Shown: positions 49,986 through 58,229 of the stretch, one piece after another
Layout: every line of letters starts with the position of its first letter
Position numbering within the stretch: the stretch's first letter is position 1
Assembly (NCBI GenBank): GCA_947498985.1
Contig: CANMMF010000001.1
Span: 62,001 to 126,000, forward strand
Length of the DNA stretch: 64,000 nt
From: an uncultured Paracoccaceae bacterium
GTDB taxonomy: Bacteria > Pseudomonadota > Alphaproteobacteria > Rhodobacterales > Rhodobacteraceae
Direction: 5' to 3'
Made by a program: the position numbers and the translations under genes
Notes under the pieces: generated by a model
Told to the model about the DNA's origin: nothing
The model's database searches: none
The model's input: only the letters and a program-made list of their open reading frames with translations

Positions 49986-52725
49986 CGGAGTGCTCCCGGA
50001 GTTTGGCGCGAATGCGGGAAGGTGTCGCGGGCAGGTCGGTGATCTGCACGCCGGTCGCGTCGCGGATCGCGTTGAGAAGCGCCGGCGCGGTCGGGATCAG
50101 CACATGTTCACCCAGCCCCTTGGCGCCGAAAGGCCCGTGCGCGTCCGGCTCTTCGATGATGAGAGTCTCGATGGGCGGGATGTCCCCGATGGTGGGGATC
50201 AGGTAGTCGTGCAGGTTTTCGGTGCGGCCGGGGATGTATTCCTCCATCAGCGCCATGCCGAGCCCTTGCGCAATGCCGCCCTGCACCTGACCTTCGACCA
50301 GCGCGGGGTTGATCGCGTGACCGACATCATGGGCGGCGACGAACCTGATCGGCGTGACGGTGCCCAGCGCGATGTCCACCTCGACCACCGCGAGATGCGC
50401 GGCATAGCCAAACTGCGCATAGGGATGGCCCTGGCCGTTCTCGTCCATCGGCCTGGTCGGCGGGTCGTAGGTTTCCTGCGCGCCGAGCACATAGCCCTCG
50501 CCATCCTCTGCCATGTCGGCAAGGTCGATCCGGTGCGCGGCGGCACCGTCGCTCACGGTAATGGCACCCTGGCCAAAGTGGATCTCAGAGGTCTTGGCCG
50601 CGTTCACCATTTGCAGGATCTGCGCGCGCAGCGCTTCGCCCGCGAGCCGGGCTGCATTGCCGGTGACAAAGGTCTGGCGCGAGGCAGAGGTCTTGCCCGC
50701 GTCCGGCGTCACGTCGGTATCCGCCCCGATCCTTGCAAGCGTGTCGACCGGCACCCCAAGCGCCTGCGCAAAGATCTGGCTGATCACGGTGTTGGAGCCC
50801 TGGCCGATATCCATCGCGCCCTGATGCAGCACCACCTGCCCGTCGGCGCGCACACCGGCCTTAATGGTCGAGGGGTTGGGCAGGGAGGTGTTGCCGCAAC
50901 CATACCAGCCGCCCGCCACACCGACGCCGCGCATGCGGCCCGTGGCTTGCGCATTGACCACCGCCGCCGCGGCGCGTTCGGTCTGCCAGCTCTCGCGCAA
51001 AGCCTCAAGGCAGGCGCGGATGCCGACGCCCTGATCGAACACCTGCCCGCAAACCGTCGGCTGGCCGTTTTCCAGCGCGTTGAGGATCCGGAACTCCAGC
51101 CGGTCGTGGCCGAGCCTGTCGGCCAGCTCGTCAAAGAGGCTCTCCTGCGCCACCGCCGATTGCGGCACGCCAAAGCCGCGAAACGCGCCGGAGGGCGGGC
51201 AATGGGTGTGGATGCCGCGCGCCTCGGCGCGGTAATCGGGGAACAGGTAGGGCCCCGAGGCATGCACCGGCACGCGATTGGCCACGGTCGGCCCCCAACT
51301 GGCATAGGCGCCGGTGTTGAACCGCCCGTCGAACGCCGCCCCCGTGAGGCGCCCGTCTGCATCCGCGCCGATCCGCATGGTGATCTCGGCAGGGTGCCGC
51401 TTGGTGGTCGACATCATCGACTCGCTGCGCGAATAGGCCATACGCACCGGCTGGCCGGTCTTCAGCGCCGCAAGCGCCAGATAGGGCTGCACCGACAGAT
51501 CGAGCTTGGAGCCAAAACCACCCCCCACCGCCGTGGGCAGGATGCGGATGGCGGCGGCGGGCAGGCCGAGGATCTCCTCGAGACCGTCGCGGTTCATGAT
51601 CGGTGCCTGCGTGCAGACATGCAGCTCGAGCCGCCCGCCGCGCATCTCGGCAAATCCGGCTTCGGGTTCGATATAGGCGTGTTCGACAAAGGCGGTGGTG
51701 AAATGCCCCTCGACGGTGACATGGCTTTGCGCAAGCGCGTCTTCGGCGTCGCCGCGCGCAACGAAGCCGCTGCACATGACATTGCCCGCGCGGCTCTGAT
51801 GCAACGTGACCGCGTCGGGCGAAAGCGCCGCCGCCATCGTCAACGCCGCCCGGTGTTCGGTCCAGATGACGGGGAAGCCCGCCTCGTCGAGATCGCGGAT
51901 CGCGTCCGCCTGCCCGACAATGGCCGCGACCGCTTCGCCGCGGAACCGGCAGATGCTCTCGGCAAAGACCGGCTGGTCGGCAAAGGCCGGGATCACGCCA
52001 AAGCAGTTCTTTCCCGGAATGTCGCGATGGGTCAGCACGGCCTCGATGCCCGGGGTGGCCTGCACCCAGGCGTCAAGATCGCCAAACGCGAAGCCCGCGT
52101 GATGGAAAGGCGAACGGATCACCCGCAGGACCAGCGCCTCCGCCGGGGCCACGTCGTCGCCGAACATCTCGCTGCCGTCGAGCTTGGCGGCGGCATCGAC
52201 CCGGGGAATCGGCACCCCGGTATGACCGTCGCCTTCGGGCTGGGGCGCTTCGGTTCCGGCCAGAGCCACCGCGTCGATGATCTTGCGATAGCCGGTGCAG
52301 CGGCACAGCACACCGCCCAGCGCGTTGGTGATCGCCGCTTCGTCCGGCTGGGGCGTGTCGCGCAAGAGCGCCACGGCAGAGACCAGCATGCCCGGCGTGC
52401 AGATCCCGCATTGCGCGGCACCATGTGCGTCGAAACTGCGCGCGAGCCGCGCCGCGTCGGGATCGGAGGTTACCAGTCCCGCCAGCGTTTCCACCTGCCG
52501 CCCCGCGGCCTGATGCGCGGGCATCAGGCAGGCGCAGACCGGCGCGCCGTCCACCAGTACCGTGCAGGCGCCGCAATCGCCCGCGTCGCAGCCGACCTTG
52601 ACGTCGCGTGTGTCCAGAGCGTCGCGCAGAAGCGTCGACAGACGCTCCCCCGCCACCGGCTGCGCCTCCACCGCGCGGCCATTGAGCGTGAAGCCGATGC
52701 TGTCGACGGAAATCTGCTTATCCAT
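49978..52725 (-). CDS. Molybdenum hydroxylase, fused 2Fe-2S and Mo-cofactor subunits
   Basis: 915 residues from ATG 52725 (MDKQISVDSIGFTLNGRAVE). The plant-type [2Fe-2S] domain has Cys46, 51, 54, 64, and the second [2Fe-2S] domain has Cys106, 109, 141, 143 (CGIC...CRC). From about residue 165 comes the molybdopterin-binding subunit with AVGGGFGSKLDLSVQP, PPSGAFRGFGVPQ and the catalytic Glu873 (GAKGLGE). The xanthine-dehydrogenase family hydroxylates N-heteroaromatic rings next to N; here a pyridine such as nicotinate is the leading guess. The FAD subunit is encoded just upstream (8-bp overlap), so electrons pass Mo to Fe-S to FAD. Confidence 0.93.
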   Translation of the reverse strand: MDKQISVDSIGFTLNGRAVEAQPVAGERLSTLLRDALDTRDVKVGCDAGDCGACTVLVDGAPVCACLMPAHQAAGRQVETLAGLVTSDPDAARLARSFDAHGAAQCGICTPGMLVSAVALLRDTPQPDEAAITNALGGVLCRCTGYRKIIDAVALAGTEAPQPEGDGHTGVPIPRVDAAAKLDGSEMFGDDVAPAEALVLRVIRSPFHHAGFAFGDLDAWVQATPGIEAVLTHRDIPGKNCFGVIPAFADQPVFAESICRFRGEAVAAIVGQADAIRDLDEAGFPVIWTEHRAALTMAAALSPDAVTLHQSRAGNVMCSGFVARGDAEDALAQSHVTVEGHFTTAFVEHAYIEPEAGFAEMRGGRLELHVCTQAPIMNRDGLEEILGLPAAAIRILPTAVGGGFGSKLDLSVQPYLALAALKTGQPVRMAYSRSESMMSTTKRHPAEITMRIGADADGRLTGAAFDGRFNTGAYASWGPTVANRVPVHASGPYLFPDYRAEARGIHTHCPPSGAFRGFGVPQSAVAQESLFDELADRLGHDRLEFRILNALENGQPTVCGQVFDQGVGIRACLEALRESWQTERAAAAVVNAQATGRMRGVGVAGGWYGCGNTSLPNPSTIKAGVRADGQVVLHQGAMDIGQGSNTVISQIFAQALGVPVDTLARIGADTDVTPDAGKTSASRQTFVTGNAARLAGEALRAQILQMVNAAKTSEIHFGQGAITVSDGAAAHRIDLADMAEDGEGYVLGAQETYDPPTRPMDENGQGHPYAQFGYAAHLAVVEVDIALGTVTPIRFVAAHDVGHAINPALVEGQVQGGIAQGLGMALMEEYIPGRTENLHDYLIPTIGDIPPIETLIIEEPDAHGPFGAKGLGEHVLIPTAPALLNAIRDATGVQITDLPATPSRIRAKLREHSDA

Positions 52726-53620
52726 GATCGCCCCCGGCGCGGAAGCTGGCACGAAGGATCGCACGGTGGATCGCACGGTGGATCTGCGCGGGCACCGCTT
52801 CGAGACGGTAGACATCGTCGGCCCGCACATCCGAAATCGGCGCGAGCGAGGCGAGATGGCGGGGTGTGATCGTGACCTCGGACGGCGTGACGCCAATGAG
52901 GTCGCGTTCCAGATCCGTCAACCGCTGCGCCACAGGCGAGCAGGCACCGACCGCGATCCGCGCAACATCGATACGGCCCGCGGCATCGAGACCGATCACC
53001 ACCGCGGTCATGGTGATCGAGATCACCAGGTAGCGGCGCGCGCCCAGTTTCCCGAACGCGGATGTGACGTGATCGGGCGGGCGCGGGATGTGCAGCGCGA
53101 CCATGATCTCGTCCGGGTGCAGCGCGGTCTGCCGCGGGCCTTTCAGGAAGTCGGAGAGCGCCAGACGCCGCGGGCCCTCTGCGCCGGCCAGCTCCACCTC
53201 GGCATCCAGCGTCAGCAGCGGCGGCACGCCGTCCGCGGCAGGCGAGGCGTTGCAGAGGTTGCCCGCCACAGTGCCCGCGTTCTGGATCTGGACGGACCCC
53301 ACCTCTCGCGCGGCGGCCTTCAGCCCGTCAAACGCCGGTGGCAGATCGGCGCGCAGAACGTCGGTCCAGGTGGCGGTGGCGCCGATGCGCAGGCTGTCGG
53401 GACTGGTCCAGGCGATCCCGCCCAGCGCTGTCACCCGTGTCAGATCAAGCACGTCATGGTGGATCGGGCGACGGCCCTGTGCGGGGAAGAAATCGGTCCC
53501 GCCAGCGACAATCGCCACCCGGCGCGACCGCATCAGGGCCAGCGCCTCGCCTAGGTCATCAGGAGCGAAATAAGCGGCGGCCAGCGTGATTCTCCATCCG
53601 CAAAAATTGTTAGCATGCAA
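52718..53620 (-). CDS. Molybdenum hydroxylase FAD-binding (CoxM-type) subunit
   Basis: CoxM/KdhA-like FAD subunit: IVAGGTDFFPAQGRRP and NAGTVAGNLCNASPAADG are the two FAD-binding loops. First gene of the seven-gene operon. The interval given uses the only ATG (53620). That ATG falls inside the candidate operator and at about the predicted transcription start, so it may not be on the mRNA. A CTG at 53584 has GGAGA six bases before it and gives a protein starting (M)AAAYFAPDDLGEALAL, which fits homologues better. The true start is thus uncertain by 12 codons. Confidence 0.9.
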   Translation of the reverse strand: MHANNFCGWRITLAAAYFAPDDLGEALALMRSRRVAIVAGGTDFFPAQGRRPIHHDVLDLTRVTALGGIAWTSPDSLRIGATATWTDVLRADLPPAFDGLKAAAREVGSVQIQNAGTVAGNLCNASPAADGVPPLLTLDAEVELAGAEGPRRLALSDFLKGPRQTALHPDEIMVALHIPRPPDHVTSAFGKLGARRYLVISITMTAVVIGLDAAGRIDVARIAVGACSPVAQRLTDLERDLIGVTPSEVTITPRHLASLAPISDVRADDVYRLEAVPAQIHRAIHRAILRASFRAGGDHG

Positions 53621-53623
53621 ATG
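53610..53623. promoter_or_regulatory. Candidate regulator operator, site B
   Basis: TTAGCATGCAAATG, with the palindromic core GCATGC, lies directly over the -10 end and predicted start of the hydroxylase operon. 12 of 14 bases match site A at 37435-37448. Position fits repression by blocking polymerase. Confidence 0.55.
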
Positions 53624-53650
53624 TTATGAACTGGGCCAGCCGCTTGTCAA
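53623..53650 (-). promoter_or_regulatory. Sigma-70 promoter of the hydroxylase operon
   Basis: On the minus strand a consensus TTGACA (53650-53645), 16-bp spacer, CATAAC (53628-53623). The start would fall near 53616. Confidence 0.6.
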
Positions 53651-53733
53651 TAAATTGCGCGGGCGCGCCTTCAAAATGCACGACGCACCCGCAAAAGCAG
53701 GTGGCCCTGTGCGTCCCGCCGTGACGTGAAAGA

Positions 53734-54339
53734 TCAGATCAGACCGCGATCCCTCGCGATCATCGCGGCATGGGTGCGGTTGCGCGCCTGAAGCTTGCGG
53801 CTGAGCGTCTTCACATGCAGCTTGACCGTGACCTCCTGCAGGTTGTGGTCGCGGCCGATCTCCTTGTTGGACTTGCCCTGGCAAATCCCCCGCAACACGT
53901 CGAATTCCCGCTTGGAGAGCCCGATCTGCCCGGGCGAAGGCGCAACCTGCTGCATGTATTCGGCTGGCGCGTAAACCTCTCCGGCGGCCATGAAACGCGC
54001 AGCGGTCAGCAGCGATCGGGCCGCCAGTGTCTTGGGAATGAACCCCTGCGCACCCGCGCTCAGCGCCGCCTGCGCAACGTCGCGCGTGGCCGTGCCCGAC
54101 AGGATCGCCACCGGTTTTTCGCGATTGGCCCGTTTCATCCGGTCGAGCCCTTCGAGCCCGTTCATCCCCGGCATCTGGTAGTCGAGCAGGACAAGATCGA
54201 AAGCCCCGGTCCGGGTCGCCGCATCCACCGCGTCATCGAGGGTGGACACTGTCCGCACCTCCTCGACATCCTTGTCATCGAGATAAGCCGCAATCGTATC
54301 ACGCACCAGATCGTGGTCGTCAGCCACCAATATCCGCAT
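53734..54339 (-). CDS. LuxR/NarL-type response regulator
   Basis: 201 residues from ATG 54339 (MRILVADDHDLVRDTIAAYL). Receiver domain with acidic pocket Asp8/Asp9, phospho-acceptor Asp53 (LVLLDYQMPGMNG) and Lys103 (GFIPKTL). C-terminal NarL-type helix-turn-helix from about 139 (LSKREFDVLRGICQGKSNKE). No kinase sits on the same strand, but a hybrid histidine kinase begins 830 bp away on the opposite strand, the likely partner. Targets unknown; the sox cluster nearby is a possibility. Confidence 0.92.
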   Translation of the reverse strand: MRILVADDHDLVRDTIAAYLDDKDVEEVRTVSTLDDAVDAATRTGAFDLVLLDYQMPGMNGLEGLDRMKRANREKPVAILSGTATRDVAQAALSAGAQGFIPKTLAARSLLTAARFMAAGEVYAPAEYMQQVAPSPGQIGLSKREFDVLRGICQGKSNKEIGRDHNLQEVTVKLHVKTLSRKLQARNRTHAAMIARDRGLI

Positions 54340-54579
54340 CTTGCCGTCCCGTCTCCGGACCAGGGTATTGTCCCGTTCCGGCCCTTTCCAACTTGCGCGT
54401 CGCCCGTCGCTATGACCACTCAAGGCGTCCCGCGCACCCCTTTACCACTCACCGGTCCCGTCCCGTACCTTCACAAACATGTTATATACACGATCGTCTA
54501 TACCACACCTATTCGAAAGCATAGTGCATTCTATCCGGTTGAGAGAGCGACGCTCGCCGCTCCATTTGCAATATTTAAC

Positions 54580-54588
54580 TTATCCACA
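54580..54588 (+). other. Perfect single DnaA-box sequence
   Basis: TTATCCACA, an exact DnaA box, in the AT-rich divergent region between the response regulator and the oxidoreductase-like gene. Only one is present, with no cluster, so this is not an origin; chance is possible. Confidence 0.35.
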
Positions 54589-54608
54589 GCGTTTCAGGAA
54601 TCGTTTTT

Positions 54609-55133
54609 TTGCAGAGTATTCGCCGCCTTACCGTCAGTGCCTTCGCAGTTTTACTGATGTGGCCGCTGTCCTTTGCAGATGCCATGGCGGACACGCTGGC
54701 CAAGCCGCAAGGCCCGGTGGTGCTGACCGTGAGCGGCGAGATTGCGAAGACCAATGTGGCAGGCGAGGCGTGGTTCGACCGGGAGATGCTGCGCGGGATC
54801 GGTGTCGCCTCGTTCACAACCACGACAATCTGGACCGATGGCCCGCAGACCTTCACCGGCACGCCGTTCCACCTGCTGCTGGACACGCTTGGCGTCTCCG
54901 AAGGCACGCTGACCGCCACGGCGCTGAACGATTACGCGATCGAACTGCCGGTTGCGGACCTTGCCGAAGGCCATGCCCTGCTGGCGTTCGAACTGAACGG
55001 GCGCACCATGAGTGTGCGCGAGAAAGGCCCCTTGTGGGTCGTCTATCCCTACGATTCCGCCCCGCGTTTCCAGTCAGAAGTCTACCACTCACGGAGCATC
55101 TGGCAGCTGGACCGCCTGAAGGTCAGCCGTTGA
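54609..55133 (+). CDS. Exported molybdopterin-oxidoreductase-like protein
   Basis: 174 residues if started at TTG 54609 (MQSIRRLTVSAFAVLLMWPL), the only start that yields a full signal peptide ending near ADAMA. The mature protein (LTVSGEIAKTNVAGEAWFDR, FTGTPFHLLLDTLGV, PLWVVYPYDS) resembles the sulfite-oxidase-type Mo-binding fold, but the usual cofactor Cys is absent, so it probably binds a ligand rather than catalyses. It precedes the hybrid kinase by 31 bp, suggesting it is the periplasmic input protein of that kinase. Confidence 0.75.
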   Translation: MQSIRRLTVSAFAVLLMWPLSFADAMADTLAKPQGPVVLTVSGEIAKTNVAGEAWFDREMLRGIGVASFTTTTIWTDGPQTFTGTPFHLLLDTLGVSEGTLTATALNDYAIELPVADLAEGHALLAFELNGRTMSVREKGPLWVVYPYDSAPRFQSEVYHSRSIWQLDRLKVSR

Positions 55134-55164
55134 CGCCCCGCCAGCCTTGGGGAAGGTTGGCGGG

Positions 55165-57678
55165 GTGAAACTGAGGTTGACGGATCGGATCGTGCGGAGC
55201 AGGACCGCGGTGCGCTGGGTATTGGCCCTGGCCATCGCGGTCCTGTGTTTCGGGCTCATCTATGCCGCGGTCGGGGTGCATTACCAGTTGCGCACGCTGG
55301 CCACCGCCTCCACCGACAGCATGCAATGGACCCTGTCGCAGGGCGAAGTGGAAGCCAAGTCGCTGGAAACCGAGATCCTGCGCCAAATGAAGGCCGGCAC
55401 GCCCGACCTGACCCGGATCCGCCTGCGCTATGATATCCTGTTCAGCCGCTTTGCCACCCTGCGCGACAGCACGTCCTTTGCCGAATTGCGCCGCGAACCC
55501 GACACCCGCCTGGCGATTGACGGCTTGACGGCGTTCTTTGACGCAACGCTGCCGCTGATCGACGGCGACGATGCGGCGCTTGCCGCACGCCTGCCCTGGC
55601 TCGTCGAGCGGAGCGTGGAGGCCGAAGACAGGTTCCGCCAGATCGCTTTGACCGGAAACGCGAGCTTTTCGCGCAACAATGAGGAGCGGCGCAAGAGCCT
55701 GTCCTCCACGCTGGTCAATATCGCGGTTCTGACCAGCGTCATCCTTGTCATGCTGTTTGTGCTGGTCCGGCTTCTGGGCGGTGCGGTGCGCCGTGCCGAA
55801 GACAACGCAAAGCGGCTGAAACAGCTGGGCGACCGGATGAAGACGGTGGTGTCGACCGCGCTCGACGCAATCATCGTGACCGACGCCAAGGGCCGGATCA
55901 TCGAGTTCAACGAAGTGGCCGAGCAAAGCTTCGGTCTTCGCAAGGACGCGGCCCTCGATCAGAGTTTCTACGCGCTGGTGCCGGACCTGGACGAGGGTGG
56001 TGTCGAAGGCAGGATCGTCCGCTGCGAGGCCATTCGGCCCGATGGCACTGTCTTTCCCATCGAGCTTGCGCTGGCCAAAGCCACCGCCCCGGAAGGCGAG
56101 ATCACCGTGGCCTTCCTGCGCGACATCTCCGACCGTCTGCAAGCGGAAAACGCGCTGACCGACGCCCGCGACAAGGCCATCGCCGGTGAAAAATCCAAGG
56201 CCGACCTTCTGGCAGTGATGAGCCACGAGATGCGCACACCGCTGAACGGGATTCTGGGCACGCTGGATCTGGTCGAGCCCGAGGGGCTCGACACGCAGAC
56301 GCGGCAATATCTGCGCATCATCGGCCAATCCGGCGAGACGCTGCTGACCCATGTGAATGACGTGCTCGAGGTGTCGCGGCTCGATGCGGGCAAGCTTGCG
56401 ATGAAGCGCACGAGCTTCGATCTGGTGGCGTTGCTTGAGGAGATCGTCGACGGCCAGACCGGGCCTGCGCGCCAGAACGGCAACACGCTGTCGCTGGCCC
56501 CGCCCTCGCCCGATCTGCACGCGGTTTACGGCGATCCGGACCGGCTGCGGCAGATCCTGCTGAACCTCGTCGGCAACGCGATCAAATTCACCCGGGATGG
56601 CGCAATCACGCTGGAAACCGCGATCCTCGCGGGCCTCTCTGAGGTCGAACTCCGCGTCACCGACACCGGGCCCGGGATTGCCGAGACCGATCTCGACCGC
56701 ATCTTTGCGGATTTTGTGACCCTCGATCCAAGCTACCAGCGCTCTGCCGATGGCACCGGTCTGGGCCTTGGCATTTCGCGCAGGCTCGCGCAGGCGATGG
56801 GCGGCACTCTGGGCGCCGAGAGCGTATTGGGCGATGGCAGCGTCTTCTGGCTGCGCCTGTCGCTGGCCCCGCCGCATGCTGGAGCCTCCGCCGACGTGGC
56901 GATGGCGGACCCGCCCGCGCTGCCGGACCTGCCGCCGCTCGACGTGCTGGTGGTCGAAGACAACCCCACCAATCGCATCGTCGCCTGCAAGATGCTGGAA
57001 AAGCTCGGCCACCGCGCCTCGGAGGCGCGCGACGGGCAGGATGGTGTGGCGGCTGCCCGCGCGGGCCGGTTCGACGCAATCCTGATGGACATCTCGATGC
57101 CCGGCATGGATGGCGTTGTAGCGGCGCAGGAAATCCAGACTTCGGGGCTGGCAGAGGCAGGCACGCCGATCATCGCAACCACCGCACATGCCATGCCTGA
57201 CGACATCGCGAGGTTTCGCGCCGCCGGGATGGAGAACGTGCTGATCAAGCCGCTGAGCCTCGCCTCGCTTCAGGGCGCGCTGGCGCAGGCCACCGGCGCG
57301 GCGCAGGGGATCAGTATGGGCCCTGCCGCCAAGGACGCGGAAACGCCGCTGCTGAACACCGCGCATCTGCAGGAGCTTTCCGCTACCCTGTCAGCCGAAG
57401 CGCTGCTGAAATCTCAAGAGGCGCTTGTGGCCGAGATGACATCGCTGCTGGGCACCCGCATCACCGACGCCCCGTCGCTCGCCGATGCGGTGCACCGGGC
57501 CGCCGGATCCGCCGGGCTCTTTGGCGCAGAACGGCTGGCAGGTCTTCTGGCGAAGGCCGAGACCGGGTTGCGCGACGGCTCATCCACCGGCACGCTGCCG
57601 CAGGATCAGATCGACGCCTGCTGGCAGGACACACGCGCCGCGCTGAGCGCGCGTATCGACGCGATTTCCGCATCGTAA
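55165..57678 (+). CDS. Hybrid sensor histidine kinase with receiver and HPt domains
   Basis: 837 residues from GTG 55165 (GGAAGG eight bases before it; a TTG at 55147 is less likely). Two membrane helices (about 18-37 and 185-205) enclose a ~150-residue periplasmic sensor. Then PAS (about 225-325), HisKA with His354 (VMSHEMRTPLNG), HATPase (NLVGNAIKFT, VTDTGPGIAE, GTGLGLGISR), receiver with Asp642 (ILMDISMPGMDG), and HPt with His777 (DAVHRAAGSAG). A complete phosphorelay in one chain that needs only a terminal response regulator, for which the divergent gene at 53734 is the nearest candidate. Confidence 0.93.
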   Translation: MKLRLTDRIVRSRTAVRWVLALAIAVLCFGLIYAAVGVHYQLRTLATASTDSMQWTLSQGEVEAKSLETEILRQMKAGTPDLTRIRLRYDILFSRFATLRDSTSFAELRREPDTRLAIDGLTAFFDATLPLIDGDDAALAARLPWLVERSVEAEDRFRQIALTGNASFSRNNEERRKSLSSTLVNIAVLTSVILVMLFVLVRLLGGAVRRAEDNAKRLKQLGDRMKTVVSTALDAIIVTDAKGRIIEFNEVAEQSFGLRKDAALDQSFYALVPDLDEGGVEGRIVRCEAIRPDGTVFPIELALAKATAPEGEITVAFLRDISDRLQAENALTDARDKAIAGEKSKADLLAVMSHEMRTPLNGILGTLDLVEPEGLDTQTRQYLRIIGQSGETLLTHVNDVLEVSRLDAGKLAMKRTSFDLVALLEEIVDGQTGPARQNGNTLSLAPPSPDLHAVYGDPDRLRQILLNLVGNAIKFTRDGAITLETAILAGLSEVELRVTDTGPGIAETDLDRIFADFVTLDPSYQRSADGTGLGLGISRRLAQAMGGTLGAESVLGDGSVFWLRLSLAPPHAGASADVAMADPPALPDLPPLDVLVVEDNPTNRIVACKMLEKLGHRASEARDGQDGVAAARAGRFDAILMDISMPGMDGVVAAQEIQTSGLAEAGTPIIATTAHAMPDDIARFRAAGMENVLIKPLSLASLQGALAQATGAAQGISMGPAAKDAETPLLNTAHLQELSATLSAEALLKSQEALVAEMTSLLGTRITDAPSLADAVHRAAGSAGLFGAERLAGLLAKAETGLRDGSSTGTLPQDQIDACWQDTRAALSARIDAISAS

Positions 57679-58087
57679 GCGGCGGCGGTGAGACGGGCGT
57701 CAGCAAGGCACGCCGTCAAAGCGCTAGGCAAAAAACCTGGCTCACGTAACGCGGCCTGAAATCAGGGATTTCAACGCGTTGCGCAATACGCGATCTATCA
57801 GGAATTTCGTCAGGCGCTCTGAATACAGGGTTTCTGCTGCCGACGCGCCATCAGAGATCGTGGATCGTGGCGTGGGGACCTGCGCGCCATTCCCTCCCGG
57901 CCACCAAAGTCAGCACAGCCGGCCTGCGCGCGGGCGCTGAGCCGGACGCTCGCCCGCCTCCCGATCAACAAAACCTCGGCCCCTCTGGATCGCCACCCGG
58001 GACAACTGCCCCACAATGCCTCCACCTGTTGGAAGAGCGCGGCGGCCTGACGGGGCGCTGGCTTCATCTTGCCTTTAATTTCGGGGG

Positions 58088-58109
58088 GTCAGGGGGCTGT
58101 CCCCCTGAC
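58088..58109. repeat. Perfect inverted repeat
   Basis: GTCAGGGGG-CTGT-CCCCCTGAC, preceded by TTAATTTCGGG. It resembles the C/G-rich hairpins of the intergenic elements at 2152 and 21044 in style but not in sequence. Confidence 0.5.
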
Positions 58110-58133
58110 GGTGCGCAAGAAGCACCCTGCCCG

Positions 58134-58160
58134 CCAAACCAAACCAAACCAAACCAAACC
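58134..58160 (+). repeat. Tandem repeat (CCAAA)5
   Basis: Five exact copies of the pentamer CCAAA plus CC, non-coding. A simple-sequence repeat that could vary in length between strains. Confidence 0.7.
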
Positions 58161-58194
58161 GCAGGCGCAGGCCTTCCCGCCAACCACAAGGCAA

Positions 58195-58218
58195 GGCGGC
58201 GCCGTCACGTGCGCCGCC
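58195..58218 (-). terminator. Hairpin downstream of soxF
   Basis: GGCGGCGC / GCGCCGCC around an 8-base loop, 12 bp after the soxF stop. Only a broken U-tract follows (TTGCCTTG), so a weak terminator or 3' stabiliser. Confidence 0.5.
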
Positions 58219-58229
58219 CCGCCACGATG

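Larger units (their letters stand above)
57679..58229. other. 550-bp stretch without a supported gene
   Basis: Between the hybrid kinase and soxF. Frames here are short, lack ribosome sites and look like GC-driven chance. The stretch holds a perfect 9-bp hairpin (58088-58109), a CCAAA tandem repeat (58134-58160) and the soxF terminator hairpin (58195-58218). The composition before 58080 is unremarkable. A small RNA or decayed gene cannot be excluded. Confidence 0.5.

Noticed and set aside
49930-52869. Long open frame antisense to the molybdenum hydroxylase
   Set aside because: His/Arg/Gly-rich shadow frame; the opposite strand encodes all expected Fe-S and Mo motifs.
54580-54588. Replication origin suggested by a DnaA box
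   Set aside because: Only one box, no cluster, no AT-rich unwinding element or origin-linked genes.
57810-58067. 85-aa minus-strand frame in the kinase-soxF gap
   Set aside because: Arg/Ala-rich, no ribosome site, no family recognised; probably chance.
58134-58160. CRISPR-like or phase-variation repeat
   Set aside because: Pentamer simple repeat of five units, non-coding, no spacers and no cas genes.
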